A stretch of DNA of 35,462 nucleotides from Pseudomonadota bacterium (GTDB lineage: Bacteria; Pseudomonadota; Alphaproteobacteria; Sphingomonadales; Sphingomonadaceae): NCBI GenBank assembly GCA_023416515.1, contig JAEZHP010000177.1, positions 1 to 35,462 of the forward strand. The letters run 5' to 3'. Below, piece after piece: positions 14,429 through 22,659 of the stretch. Position 1 is the first letter of the stretch, and every line of letters begins with the position of its first letter. The notes below the pieces were generated by a model that did no database searches, was not told where the DNA came from, and worked only from the letters and a program-made list of their open reading frames with translations. A program made the position numbers and the translations under genes.

Positions 14429-15992
14429 TTCCGTTGAAATCGCGGTCCCGGATCCGCTCGAGCTCGCATGGAAGGAGCTTTCGGACCTCGGCAATGCCGA
14501 ACGGCTGATTCCGCGAGTCGGCGGCAAGCTGCTCCATGTCGAGGGGCGGGGATGGGCGGCCTATGCCGGAACGCATTGGTCGGCCGAGCAGGGCGAGACC
14601 CTGGCGCGTCGGGCCGCGCACGGGGTCGCGCGCTCCATGCGCGAGGAGATCGCGGCGCTCGCCGAAGCGCTCCAGAAGCGCGACATCCCCGAGGGCCTGA
14701 CCGAGGAGATCGTCAAGGATCGGCTCCTGAACCTGCGCAAATGGGCGGTGAACAGCGGCAACGCCAACAAGACGGTGGCGATGCTGAGCCAGGCGGCCGC
14801 GCTGCTGCCGGCCATGCGCGACGATTTCGACCGTGACCCGCTCGCGATCAATGTGTTGAACGGCACGCTGCGCGTCGTCCAGCGACCGGAGGGGGTTGGC
14901 GGGCGGCCCGGAGGTCGCTGGACCATCGAGCTTTCCCCGCACGATCCGCGCGACATGATCAGCCGGGTCGCCGAGGTCGAATATGATCCGGACGCCGAGT
15001 GCCCGCACTGGGAGCGCCACCTCGCCGTGGTTCTGCCCGACCCGGACGTTCGGCGGTTCTTCCAAACCTGCGTCGGCTACGCCCTCACCGGCCTCATCAC
15101 CGAGCAATGCGTGTTCCTTCTCCAGGGGCGAGGCGGCGACGGCAAGTCGACGACGATGAACGTCATCCGCGAGCTGTTCGGCGGCTATGGCTCGGCCGCG
15201 GACGTCCAGACCTTCATGGCCGGCGCTCAGCGCTCGGGCGCCGACGCTTCTCCCGACCTGGCGCGCCTCGCCGGCGACATGCGGCTGTGCTCGACCGGAG
15301 AGCCGAAGCGAGGAGCGCCGCTCGACGAGGCCAAGATCAAGGCGATCACGGGCGGATCGCCGATCGCGGCGCGCGAGCTCCACGGCGACCTTTTCGAATA
15401 TGTGCCTCGCTTCAAGCTGTTCCTCGAGTGCAACGCAAAGCCGAGGATCAGCGGCGACGACGACGGCATCTGGCGGCGAATCGTCGTGATCATGTTCCCT
15501 CACCAGTTCGACGAGAAGAAGGGATCGAAGCCCGACAAGCGGATCCACGACCGGCTGATGGCGGAAGGGCCCGGAGTCCTCAACTGGGCGATCGAGGGCA
15601 TGCTCGCCTGGCTCGAGGCGGGCGCGCTGGTGCAGCCGGAAGCCGTGGCCGAGGCCGTGGAGGACTACCGCCGGGCGGCCAACCCTTTTGGCGAATGGAT
15701 GGCTGAGCGCGTCGACACGCGCGATCGCAACGCGCTGACGCTCTCGGCCGACCTCTACGGCGACTACAAGCAATGGTGCGAGGACAACAGCGTCGGCGAC
15801 CGCGACGTGATGAGCTCGACCGCGTTCGGGCGGGCGTTGGGCGACCGACAGATCCTGAAAGGGCCGAAGGACCGGCAGGGGCGCATTCAGCGTCGTGGGG
15901 CGCGCCTGCGGGCGGCGATGGACTATGGCGCGGTCAGGGAGCCGCAGCGGGCGCCGGAGCGGCCGTACGATGCCGACGAGGAGCCTTACTGA
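14415..15992 (+). CDS. D5/P4-type SF3 helicase (phage primase-helicase C-terminal type), 525 aa
   Basis: A replicative helicase. The N-terminal 150 residues include a D5_N-like region (AYAGTHWSAEQGETLARRAA). The P-loop ATPase follows: Walker A GRGGDGKST (238-246), a Walker B region near DMRLCSTGE (288-296), and the superfamily 3 motif C FKLFLECNAKPRI (333-345) with the arginine-bearing WRRIVVIMFP. The C-terminus (FGEWMAERV, YGDYKQWCEDN) matches the C-terminal DNA-binding extension of P4-type proteins. No primase catalytic domain is seen at the N-terminus, fitting the separate primase upstream. GTG 14415 has GGGGAG eight bases before it. The gene ends seven bases from a convergent minus-strand gene. 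Confidence 0.92.
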   Translation: MSSSDSVEIAVPDPLELAWKELSDLGNAERLIPRVGGKLLHVEGRGWAAYAGTHWSAEQGETLARRAAHGVARSMREEIAALAEALQKRDIPEGLTEEIVKDRLLNLRKWAVNSGNANKTVAMLSQAAALLPAMRDDFDRDPLAINVLNGTLRVVQRPEGVGGRPGGRWTIELSPHDPRDMISRVAEVEYDPDAECPHWERHLAVVLPDPDVRRFFQTCVGYALTGLITEQCVFLLQGRGGDGKSTTMNVIRELFGGYGSAADVQTFMAGAQRSGADASPDLARLAGDMRLCSTGEPKRGAPLDEAKIKAITGGSPIAARELHGDLFEYVPRFKLFLECNAKPRISGDDDGIWRRIVVIMFPHQFDEKKGSKPDKRIHDRLMAEGPGVLNWAIEGMLAWLEAGALVQPEAVAEAVEDYRRAANPFGEWMAERVDTRDRNALTLSADLYGDYKQWCEDNSVGDRDVMSSTAFGRALGDRQILKGPKDRQGRIQRRGARLRAAMDYGAVREPQRAPERPYDADEEPY

Positions 15993-16004
15993 TGGCCGAT
16001 CAGT
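15988..16004. terminator. Small hairpin across two convergent stop codons
   Basis: ACTGAT-GGCCG-ATCAGT forms a perfect 6-bp stem with a 5-base loop. The stop codon of the helicase gene and the stop codon of the minus-strand secreted-protein gene lie in opposite arms. There is no T-tract on either strand, so it may be only a weak bidirectional terminator or an mRNA end-protecting hairpin. Confidence 0.35.
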
Positions 16005-16386
16005 CGGACCTACGCCGTGCCGCTTCTCGCCGTATTTCGCGGAGCCGATATGTCAGCCCGGTAGCGCGTCGGCGCACCATCTCCCGAGTGTCGTTTATCT
16101 CGTCTTGTATCTCGGAGAACGGGGTCCGAGGGCTCTCGGCCCGCACAGCACGCCGATATTGCTCTTCCTGGTCGCCGCAGGTGCCCAGTGCACCTTCGCT
16201 GATGTCGCCCGCTGGATCGCTGGGGTTGCTGCGCGACAGATCCCCAACCTGGTCGAACACACAATCGATCCATGTCTGGAACGCCTGTCGGCGCGTCTCC
16301 TCGGCGGTGCTGACCTGTGCTGCGGAGAGCATGAGCGCGACCATGAGCATGGCGAAGATGATCGCGCGTAACGGCAAGAATTGCAA
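16000..16386 (-). CDS. Secreted or periplasmic small protein, inverted, about 128 aa
   Basis: Not recognised as a family. The sequence around residues 1-30 has a basic residue, a long hydrophobic core (IIFAMLMVALMLSAAQ) and a plausible signal-peptidase site after VSTA. The mature part is about 100 residues, acidic then strongly basic, with two cysteines (IDCVFDQ and LGTCGDQ) that could form a disulphide. The C-terminus is a long helix (SEIQDEINDTREMVRRRATG). The start is uncertain: TTG 16386 gives the best signal-peptide n-region, and ATG 16350 gives a shorter one. Neither has a Shine-Dalgarno. It runs against the flanking plus-strand genes. Confidence 0.6.
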   Translation of the reverse strand: MQFLPLRAIIFAMLMVALMLSAAQVSTAEETRRQAFQTWIDCVFDQVGDLSRSNPSDPAGDISEGALGTCGDQEEQYRRAVRAESPRTPFSEIQDEINDTREMVRRRATGLTYRLREIRREAARRRSD

Positions 16387-16391
16387 GCGGC

Positions 16392-16658
16392 GACGGATAG
16401 TTGACGGACAGTTGAGCCGAACCCTCCGTGCTTTCGATAGGCGCGGCGCATCGGGCGCGATGCCGGTCCTCGTTCGAAACCGAAAACCGTGTGCGGAAGG
16501 GGCTGAAACCATCCGTCCCTCCGTCAACTGTCCGTCGCCGCGAGGCCGGGAAAACCGCCAATGACGGAGGGTGCGGAGGGTTCGGAGCGTTCGCGGCCTG
16601 TCTCGGTCATGTGTGGGCGCGCATGTGCGTCAATGTCCGAACCGTCCGTCTGTCCGTG
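16392..16658. repeat. Repeat-rich intergenic region, possible origin of replication
   Basis: This 267-bp non-coding stretch follows the replication genes. It holds seven exact copies of the hexamer TCCGTC or its complement GACGGA (at 16392, 16403, 16512, 16520, 16531, 16563 and 16645). It also has two perfect long-range inverted repeats: GACGGACAGTTGA (16403-16415) with its complement at 16524-16536, and CCGAACCCTCC (16417-16427) with its complement at 16575-16585. Directly repeated short sites with dyads are typical of iteron-type origins or regulator arrays. No DnaA box of the TTATCCACA type was seen. Copies are read directly; the origin function is inferred. Confidence 0.5.
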
Positions 16659-16686
16659 AGTGTCTTGAGAGAAGAGGATAAGGAAG

Positions 16687-17265
16687 ATGGGTGGGGTTGA
16701 GGCTTTCAAGGCGGACTCGGGGAGCGAGCGGTTCTGGACCTTCGCCCTGGTCGAGGAGCGGCTCGTCGAGGCGATGCGGCTGTGGTGGCGCAGCCCGGGC
16801 GGCGGATCCTCGCCGTTCGCGGCCGACGGGCCGTGGGAGCTGATCACCGAGCGGACCAGGGCCGAGGCCGGCGGCGGCTATATCGGCCGCGGCGAGGTCG
16901 AGCAGGTGGCGCTTCGGCGGCTTCCGCTCACCCGGGGCGAGGTGGCGGCGCGCGATGCGGCGAGCGCGATGCTCGAGATGGTCGAGGGAGACGAGGACCG
17001 GCGGCTCGTGGTGCTGGTGCTTTGCCAGCTGGCGCGCGGGGCCAAGCGGGTCGACTGGGCGCCTGTGAAGCGGGCGTTCGGCGCGCGGCGCGGCGCCGGG
17101 GCGCTGGCCGAGCGCTATGCCAGGGCGATCGGCTTCGTCGCCTTCCGGATGAACGGCGTGCCGCTTCGGCAGGCTCGGGCGCTGTCGCGGCGGCAGGGGA
17201 CGGGCTGGGAAGAGGTGATGCCGCGCAAGGGGCAGGACCTGGCGGCTCGGGATGGCGCCGCGTGA
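16687..17265 (+). CDS. DUF6362-like protein, possible late regulator, 192 aa
   Basis: The region FWTFALVEERLVEAMRLWWR, followed by a Gly-rich SPGGGSSPF and ADGPWELI, matches my memory of the DUF6362 family common in sphingomonad phages. The C-terminal half looks like a helix-turn-helix (WAPVKRAFGARRGAGALAER, YARAIGFVAFRMN). A role in switching to late gene expression is suggested by its place after the replication block and before terminase, but is not shown. ATG 16687 is preceded by GAGGATAAGGA. It overlaps the next gene by four bases (GTGA). Confidence 0.6.
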   Translation: MGGVEAFKADSGSERFWTFALVEERLVEAMRLWWRSPGGGSSPFAADGPWELITERTRAEAGGGYIGRGEVEQVALRRLPLTRGEVAARDAASAMLEMVEGDEDRRLVVLVLCQLARGAKRVDWAPVKRAFGARRGAGALAERYARAIGFVAFRMNGVPLRQARALSRRQGTGWEEVMPRKGQDLAARDGAA

Positions 17266-17786
17266 ACGCGGCGGACATCCTCGACGCGCTGATCGCAGAG
17301 TGCGACGACAGCATGATCTGGGCGAGTGAGCTGGCGCTATCAACCGGGGCGCGCCGCTGCGACTTCTGGACCATCGCGCCTTGGCAATCGAAAGGGTATC
17401 TGGCGACGGCTTTCGAGATCAAGGTTTCGAGAGCTGACTACCGCCGCGACACCTACGAGAAGCAGCGCGAGGCGCGGCTGTTCAGTGACCGCTTCTACTA
17501 CGTCACGCCGCCCGGACTCCTCCAGGCGGAGGAGATCCCCGACTGGGCTGGACTCATCGAGATCGTCGAGGGAAAGAAGCGGATCGTTGTGCCCGCGCCG
17601 CTGCGCGACAAGGATGCGCCGAGCTGGGAACTCATCGTCTCACTGCTGCGGAATAGCGGCCAGATCCGAAGAGACGCAGATCTGGTACGAAAGGAGCGGG
17701 ACCGCCTCCGTCGGCAGCTAAAGGACGCTACCCAGCGCCTTCGCGCCGCTGGCAAGCAGCCGTGGCAGTTCGGGATCGATGTCTAA
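17262..17786 (+). CDS. PD-(D/E)XK-like nuclease, MmcB-type, 174 aa
   Basis: The stretch CDFWTIAP, followed about 15 residues later by AFEIKVSRADYRRD, supplies the Asp...Glu-x-Lys triad of restriction-endonuclease-like enzymes (about Asp34, Glu52, Lys54). The continuation KQREARLFSDRFYYVTPPGL resembles MmcB/DUF-type proteins, in which an EVK-S-xADF box precedes 'cDrFyfavp'. A C-terminal Arg/Lys-rich coiled coil (RKERDRLRRQLKDATQRLRA) follows. It may act in DNA repair or resolution of phage DNA. GTG 17262 overlaps the upstream TGA. A 255-bp gap without genes follows. Confidence 0.7.
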   Translation: MNAADILDALIAECDDSMIWASELALSTGARRCDFWTIAPWQSKGYLATAFEIKVSRADYRRDTYEKQREARLFSDRFYYVTPPGLLQAEEIPDWAGLIEIVEGKKRIVVPAPLRDKDAPSWELIVSLLRNSGQIRRDADLVRKERDRLRRQLKDATQRLRAAGKQPWQFGIDV

Positions 17787-17902
17787 AAAGTGCGACGTGC
17801 ATTCGCTGGAGGTGTTGGTAGCCGCGTTTCGTTGACGGCGAGAGCGCGGAGAGGCGCAGGAAACTGCGGAAAACGAACGTCAAGCTGTGTGGAGCAAATA
17901 AA

Positions 17903-17919
17903 GTGTGTGGGCCACACAC
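17903..17919. promoter_or_regulatory. 17-bp near-perfect dyad upstream of the HNH/terminase operon
   Basis: GTGTGTGGGCCACACAC has two perfect 8-base arms around a single G. With so small a centre it cannot form a normal hairpin loop, so a protein-binding operator is more likely. It lies in the 255-bp gene-free interval (17787-18041), after the only relatively AT-rich stretch there (GAGCAAATAAAG). It could control late transcription. A second GC-rich inverted repeat (GGCGGC...GCCGCC, about 17998-18023) lies near the HNH start. Nothing else was recognised in the interval. Confidence 0.4.
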
Positions 17920-18041
17920 CTCCTGAGAGGGTAAATCTCGATATGCTGAGGCGGAGCGTCTGCTTCTGCATCATCCTCCCTGGATCAATGGAACTGGGCG
18001 GCGGCGGGGCGGCCTGCCGCCGCTCTCGTTTGCGAGGTGAC

Positions 18042-18365
18042 GTGGGCCGGTTGAAGGCGATGCCGTCGCGGCTCGGGTCGCTGCCCGGGAAGGTGAGGGC
18101 GATGCCGAAGGCGGCCGAGCCCTTCTATCAGAGCGCGGCGTGGAAGCGGCTCGTCGAGGACCGCAAGCTCGACGCGGACTACTTCGCCGCGAAGGCGAGG
18201 GCGAGGCGGGGCGAGCGGCTGATCCTCGACCACAAGCGGGAGCGGAAGGACGGGGGCGCGGACCTCGACCCGGCGAACACCGAGTGGCTCACGTTCAGCG
18301 AGCACCAGGCCAAGACGGCCCGGGCGCGCGCGGCCAGAGCCAGGGGGGAGGTCAAAAGTCTGTAG
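18042..18365 (+). CDS. HNH endonuclease-like protein, 107 aa
   Basis: Small HNH proteins directly before terminase genes assist DNA cleavage during packaging in HK97-type phages. The protein begins GRLKAMPSRLG, the usual N-terminus of this group. It has FYQSAAWKRLVEDRK and then LILDHKRERKDGGADLDP and WLTFSEHQAKTARARAARAR. The conserved Asp-His pair, Asn and final His-x3-Lys are present. The cysteine pairs of zinc-containing relatives are absent. GTG 18042 has GAGG four bases upstream; an in-frame ATG at 18060 is an alternative. The longer upstream open frame has no family features. Small terminase follows. Confidence 0.8.
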   Translation: MGRLKAMPSRLGSLPGKVRAMPKAAEPFYQSAAWKRLVEDRKLDADYFAAKARARRGERLILDHKRERKDGGADLDPANTEWLTFSEHQAKTARARAARARGEVKSL

Positions 18366-18413
18366 GGCTGGTCGGCTCAACACCGCCGCCCCCCTCATTT
18401 GGAGATTTTTTTC

Positions 18414-18911
18414 TTGAGCGCGGAAAATTCTGGCGACGTCGATCTGTTTGGCGACCCGATCCCGGAGGGGTTTGAGGGGCGCGGGCGGCCGCCGCATGTC
18501 GCGACCGAGAGAAATCGCAATAAAGTCATGCTCTTAATCGCGCTCGGGTGGACCGAGCCGCGGATCGCTGGAGCGCTCGGCATCTCGAAGCCGACTTTGA
18601 AGAAGTATTATTTTCGCGAGCTGCGCGCCCGCGAGGTGATGCTCGACCGGCTGAAGGCGACGCACATCACGACGCTGTTCGAGCAGGTCAAGGCCGGGAA
18701 CATCCAGGCGATCAAGGAGCTGGGTCGGATCATCGACCGGATCGACGCGGCTCGCTTCGGAATCGGAAGCGACGACGACGACCGGGACGAGGGGCCGGCA
18801 ACGCCTCAGACGCCGGTCGGAAAGAAGGAGGCCGCCCGCCTGGCGGCGCGTACCGCGGGGCAGGGGTCGGCCTGGGGCAACGACCTGCTGCCGCCGGAGG
18901 TGAAGCACTGA
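18414..18911 (+). CDS. Small terminase subunit, 165 aa
   Basis: It recognises the packaging site and regulates the large subunit. The N-terminal segment GRGRPPHVATERNRNKVMLL and the helix-turn-helix LGWTEPRIAGALGISKPTLK, KYYFRELR are typical. A helical oligomerisation region follows (FEQVKAGNIQAIKELGRIID). The acidic linker and C-terminal WGNDLLPPE may contact the large terminase. TTG 18414 is chosen because GGAG lies nine bases upstream and it yields the common SxxNSGDVDLFGxP start; a TTG five codons earlier overlaps that ribosome-binding site. The large terminase starts seven bases after the stop. Confidence 0.85.
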   Translation: MSAENSGDVDLFGDPIPEGFEGRGRPPHVATERNRNKVMLLIALGWTEPRIAGALGISKPTLKKYYFRELRAREVMLDRLKATHITTLFEQVKAGNIQAIKELGRIIDRIDAARFGIGSDDDDRDEGPATPQTPVGKKEAARLAARTAGQGSAWGNDLLPPEVKH

Positions 18912-18918
18912 GGATTTC

Positions 18919-20667
18919 ATGAACCCCTGGCGCACGGCCGTTCCGGACTGGCGCCAGCGGATCATGGCAGGCACCAGCCTGGTGCCCGAACTGCCGCTGT
19001 TCGATGCAGAGGCGTCCCGGGCGCTGAGGATTTTCAAGCGGCTGCGGATCCCGGACGTGATCGGGAAGCCGACGCTGGCCGAGGCCTGCGGGCCTTGGTT
19101 CTTCCCGATCGTCGGGGCCTTGTTCGGCTCCTACGACCCGGAAGCGCACCGGCGGATGATCCAGGAGTATTTCCTGCTCATTCCCAAGGGTAACGCCAAG
19201 TCGTCGAACGGCGGCGCGGTGATGCTCACGGCGACGATCATGAACCGACGCCCGGAGGCGGAGTTCAGTTTCATCGCTCCGACCATCCAGGTGGCAGGCA
19301 TCGCCTTCCACCAGGCGGCGGGAACGGTGAGGTCCGACCCGGAGCTCGAGAAGCTCTATCAGATCCGGGAGCATATCCGGACGATCGAGAACCGCACGAC
19401 GGGCGCGAAGCTGAAGATCAAAGCGGCCGACACCGACGTCGTCACCGGCGGCAAGGACGTCGGGACGATGATCGACGAGACGCACGTCTTCGCGAAGAAG
19501 TCCAACGCCGCGGACATCTTCGTCGAGATCCGCGGCGCGCTGGGCAAGAGGCCTGATGGTTTCCTGTTCCAGACGACGACGCAGTCGAAGGACCCGCCGT
19601 CTGGCCAGTTCAAGGTCGAGCTCGAGCGCGCCAGAGCGGTGCGCGACGGTGAACTCGACCTGCCAATGCTGCCTATCCTCTACGAGTATCCGGAGGAGGT
19701 GCTGCAGGCCGAGCTGTGGAAGTCGGATCGCCGGACCTGGCATTTCGTCAACCCGAACCTCGGTCGATCGCTCGACGAGGAGTTTCTGAGGCGGACGCTG
19801 GAGACGGCGGAGCGCGAAGGGGCGGAGCAGCTGACGCTGGTCGCGTCGCAGCATTTCAACGTCGAGATCGGCCTCAGGATGCGCGCCGACCGGTGGCGCG
19901 GCGCGGACCTGTGGGAGGCCGCGGCCGCGCCGTCGTTGACCCTGGAGGAGCTGCTCGCGCGGTGCGAGGTCGCGGTCGTCGGGATCGACGGCGGCGGGCT
20001 CGACGACTTGTTCGGGCTGTGTGTTGCCGGGCGGGAGCGCGGGACGAACCGGTGGCTCTACTGGTTCAAGGCCTGGGCTCAGCGCGAGGTGCTCGACCTT
20101 CGGAAGGAGGTGGCGCCGGCGCTGCTCGATTTCGAGAATGACGGGGACCTCGTCCTGATCGGCCACAATGGCGGCCCGCGGCTAGACGACGACGAACCGG
20201 AAGGCGCGCCTGTCGAGCAGGACATCGCCGAGATCGTGGCGATCGTGGAGCAGGTGAAGGCTTCAGGGCTGTTGCCGGAGAAGGGCGCGGTCGGGCTCGA
20301 CCCGCAGGGCGTCGGCGCACTGGTCGACGCTCTGGCGGGGATCGGACTCGTCCACCCGCAGGTGGTGGCAGTCAGTCAGGGCTTCAGGCTGTCGTCGGCG
20401 GTTTGGTCGATGGAGCGGAAGCTCAAGCACCGGATGCTGGCGCATTCGGGATCCAAGATGATGGCCTGGTGCGTCTCGAACGCGAAGGCCGAGCAGAAGG
20501 GCAACGCGGTGATCATCACCAAAGAGACCGCGGGCAAGGCGAAGATCGATCCGCTCATCGCGGGCTTCAACGCCACGAAGCTACTCGAGGTTAATCCGGA
20601 GGCGGCGGGGGACGACAATGGGGGCGTCAGCGCCTGGCTGGGTAGCCTGAGGGCGGCCGCGGGGTGA
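18919..20667 (+). CDS. Large terminase subunit (HK97-type), 582 aa
   Basis: The ATP-driven packaging motor and nuclease. The ATPase domain has a Walker A-like loop IPKGNAKSS (88-96) and Walker B TMIDETHVF (183-191), with Asp186 and Glu187 as the catalytic pair. The coupling motif region FLFQTTTQS follows. The RNase H-like nuclease domain begins near residue 350 with VAVVGIDGGGLDDLFGL (Asp357, Asp362/363), and a later acidic residue is supplied around GAVGLDPQGVGAL. Length is usual for the family. An insert near 400-425 (IGHNGGPRLDDDEPEG) looks like a flexible loop. It overlaps the portal gene by four bases. Confidence 0.95.
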   Translation: MNPWRTAVPDWRQRIMAGTSLVPELPLFDAEASRALRIFKRLRIPDVIGKPTLAEACGPWFFPIVGALFGSYDPEAHRRMIQEYFLLIPKGNAKSSNGGAVMLTATIMNRRPEAEFSFIAPTIQVAGIAFHQAAGTVRSDPELEKLYQIREHIRTIENRTTGAKLKIKAADTDVVTGGKDVGTMIDETHVFAKKSNAADIFVEIRGALGKRPDGFLFQTTTQSKDPPSGQFKVELERARAVRDGELDLPMLPILYEYPEEVLQAELWKSDRRTWHFVNPNLGRSLDEEFLRRTLETAEREGAEQLTLVASQHFNVEIGLRMRADRWRGADLWEAAAAPSLTLEELLARCEVAVVGIDGGGLDDLFGLCVAGRERGTNRWLYWFKAWAQREVLDLRKEVAPALLDFENDGDLVLIGHNGGPRLDDDEPEGAPVEQDIAEIVAIVEQVKASGLLPEKGAVGLDPQGVGALVDALAGIGLVHPQVVAVSQGFRLSSAVWSMERKLKHRMLAHSGSKMMAWCVSNAKAEQKGNAVIITKETAGKAKIDPLIAGFNATKLLEVNPEAAGDDNGGVSAWLGSLRAAAG

Positions 20668-21950
20668 GGGTCTGGCAGAAGGCGATCACGACGATCCACG
20701 ATTGGTTGGTCGTCGGGAAGTCGCCGAAGTTTCGCGATCCCCAGAACGGGGAGCGCCGCGGCGGAAGCTCGGCGGGCGTGTGCGTCAACGACCAGGCGGC
20801 TATGGGCGTCAGCGCCTTCTTCGCCTGCGTCCGGCTGCTGGCGTCGTCGATCGGATCGCTGCCGCTGCCGGTCTATCGCCGGGGGAACGACGGGGTCGCT
20901 AAGCCGGCGCCCGAGACGCCGCTTTACAGGGTGCTGCACGACAGTCCTAACGCCGATCAGACCCCGGTCGATTATGTCGAGTTCATGGTGATCTCGCTAC
21001 TGATGCGGGGGAACCACTACGCTCGGAAGCTGAAGGAAGGGGCGCGGCTGATCGGCCTGGAGCCGGTGAGGCCCGACATCGTGTCGGTGCGGCGGGCTTC
21101 GAATGGCTCGCTTCGCTACCGGTGGACGTGGGATGGAGTCAGTTACGATCTCGGCGAGGAAGAGGTGTTCCACGTCCGAGGATTCGGCGGCGGCCCTACC
21201 GGCGGGCTGTCGGTGATCAGCCATGCCCGTGAAAGCTTGGGCATCGCGATCGCAGCGGACCGAGCGGCGGCGTCAATGTTTGCCAACGGTCTCCGGCCGA
21301 GTGGGCAGATAGTTTTCGATAAGTTTCTGAGCCCGGAGGAGCGCGCGATCGCCAGAGGGGAGTTGGCGGACCAGTTCGTCGGCGCCGCTAATAGCGGACG
21401 CCCGTTCATGTTCGAAGGTGGTGCGAAGTTTGAGGCGTTCACAATGAACGCCGACGACGCGCAGCTCCTCGAGAGCCGCGGGTGGTCGGTCGAAGAGATT
21501 TGCCGTTGGTTCGGCGTGCCGCCGTTCATGATCGGCCACAATGAGAAGACGACGAGCTGGGGGACCGGGATCGAGCAGATGCTGCTCGGCTTCCAGAAGT
21601 TCACGCTCAACCCGTACCTTCGTCGCATCGAGCAATCGATCCGTAAGCAGCTGCTCAGCCCTGCCGAGCGAGCTCAAGGCTTGTTCGCCGAATTCAACCT
21701 GGAAGGGCTGCTGAGGGCCGACAGTCAGGGTCGGGCGCGCTTCTACGAGACGATGACCCGGATCGGCGCGATGACCCGCAACGAGGTCCGGGCGAAAGAG
21801 AACCTGCCGCCGGTCGATGGCGGCGACGTGATCACGATCCAGTCGCAGAACGTGCCGCTGGAGCAGTTGATCGCGGACTCGATCGAGCAAGGCATGCGCC
21901 AACATACGCCGATGTACCTGCAGGCCGCTTTGGAAAGAGGAAAGAGCTGA
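20664..21950 (+). CDS. Portal protein (HK97 family), 428 aa
   Basis: It forms the dodecameric portal at one capsid vertex, through which DNA enters and to which the connector binds. Family features include VSAFFACVRLLASSIGSLPL, DYVEFMVISLLMRGNHYARK, LGIAIAADRAAASMFANGLR and CRWFGVPPFMIGHNEKTTSW, with the C-terminal crown helix MTRNEVRAKENLPPVDGGD. The GTG at 20664 overlaps the large terminase TGA (GTGA). The stop overlaps the protease ATG. Length and order (terminase, portal, protease, capsid) are canonical. Confidence 0.95.
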   Translation: MRVWQKAITTIHDWLVVGKSPKFRDPQNGERRGGSSAGVCVNDQAAMGVSAFFACVRLLASSIGSLPLPVYRRGNDGVAKPAPETPLYRVLHDSPNADQTPVDYVEFMVISLLMRGNHYARKLKEGARLIGLEPVRPDIVSVRRASNGSLRYRWTWDGVSYDLGEEEVFHVRGFGGGPTGGLSVISHARESLGIAIAADRAAASMFANGLRPSGQIVFDKFLSPEERAIARGELADQFVGAANSGRPFMFEGGAKFEAFTMNADDAQLLESRGWSVEEICRWFGVPPFMIGHNEKTTSWGTGIEQMLLGFQKFTLNPYLRRIEQSIRKQLLSPAERAQGLFAEFNLEGLLRADSQGRARFYETMTRIGAMTRNEVRAKENLPPVDGGDVITIQSQNVPLEQLIADSIEQGMRQHTPMYLQAALERGKS

Positions 21951-22657
21951 TGCGGTTCGGGATGAAGCGCTCCCTAAAGGTGCGCGACTTCGCGCTGAGC
22001 GTGAAGGCCGAGGGCGTTGCCGACGACGGCACGTTCGAAGGTTATGGCTCGGTCTATGGCGTCGAGGACAGCTATGGCGAGATCGTCGCTCCCGGCGCGT
22101 TCGCCGAGAGCCTGGCTGAGCTTGACGCGAAGCAGCGGCGCGTGCCGGTGCTGTGGCAGCATCGCAGCGACCAGCCGATTGGCGTCTATTCGGAAATCAC
22201 GGAGGACGAGACCGGGCTGTTCGTGAAGGGCGGTCTGCTGATCGGCGACGTCGCCCAAGCGAAGGAAGCGCACGCGCTGATGAAGGCGGGCGCGGTCACC
22301 GGCCTGTCGATCGGCTACTGGGTCCGCGAGAGCAGCTTCGACGAAAAAACGAAGATCCGCACGCTCACCAAGCTCGACCTGGTCGAGGTGAGCCTCGTCA
22401 CCTTCCCGGCCAACGACGACGCCCGCGTCGAGGCCGTCAAGTTCAAGCTCGCCCATGGCGAGCTGCCGACAATGAGGGAATTCGAGAAGCTCCTGCGGGA
22501 GGCAGGTTTCTCGAAGAGCAGGGCCACGATCGTCGCCGAACATGGCCTTGCCGAATTGCACCGGCGGGAAGCCGGCGCCGAGGCGGCATCCGAGGACATC
22601 AAGTCTCTCACCGACACCCTGGCGGGCTTCGACCTGCCGCAATTCGGAAGGAAGTAA
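21950..22657 (+). CDS. Prohead protease (HK97 family), 235 aa
   Basis: A serine protease that trims the capsid protein's delta domain and itself during head maturation. The fold signature begins FEGYGSVYGVEDSYGEIVAP GAF. The catalytic histidine is His71 in VLWQHRSDQPIG and the serine is Ser120 in AVTGLSIGYW. The later EVSLVTFPANDDA is the conserved end of the domain. The C-terminal 60 residues (MREFEKLLREAGFSKSRA onward) are the expected tail. ATG 21950 overlaps the portal TGA; an ATG four codons later is possible. The capsid gene starts two bases after the TAA. Confidence 0.95.
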   Translation: MRFGMKRSLKVRDFALSVKAEGVADDGTFEGYGSVYGVEDSYGEIVAPGAFAESLAELDAKQRRVPVLWQHRSDQPIGVYSEITEDETGLFVKGGLLIGDVAQAKEAHALMKAGAVTGLSIGYWVRESSFDEKTKIRTLTKLDLVEVSLVTFPANDDARVEAVKFKLAHGELPTMREFEKLLREAGFSKSRATIVAEHGLAELHRREAGAEAASEDIKSLTDTLAGFDLPQFGRK

Positions 22658-22659
22658 TC

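Noticed and set aside
17787..18041. tRNA or small RNA gene in the gap before the HNH gene
   Set aside because: No cloverleaf or T-loop sequence could be formed; only the dyad and a GC-rich inverted repeat were found.
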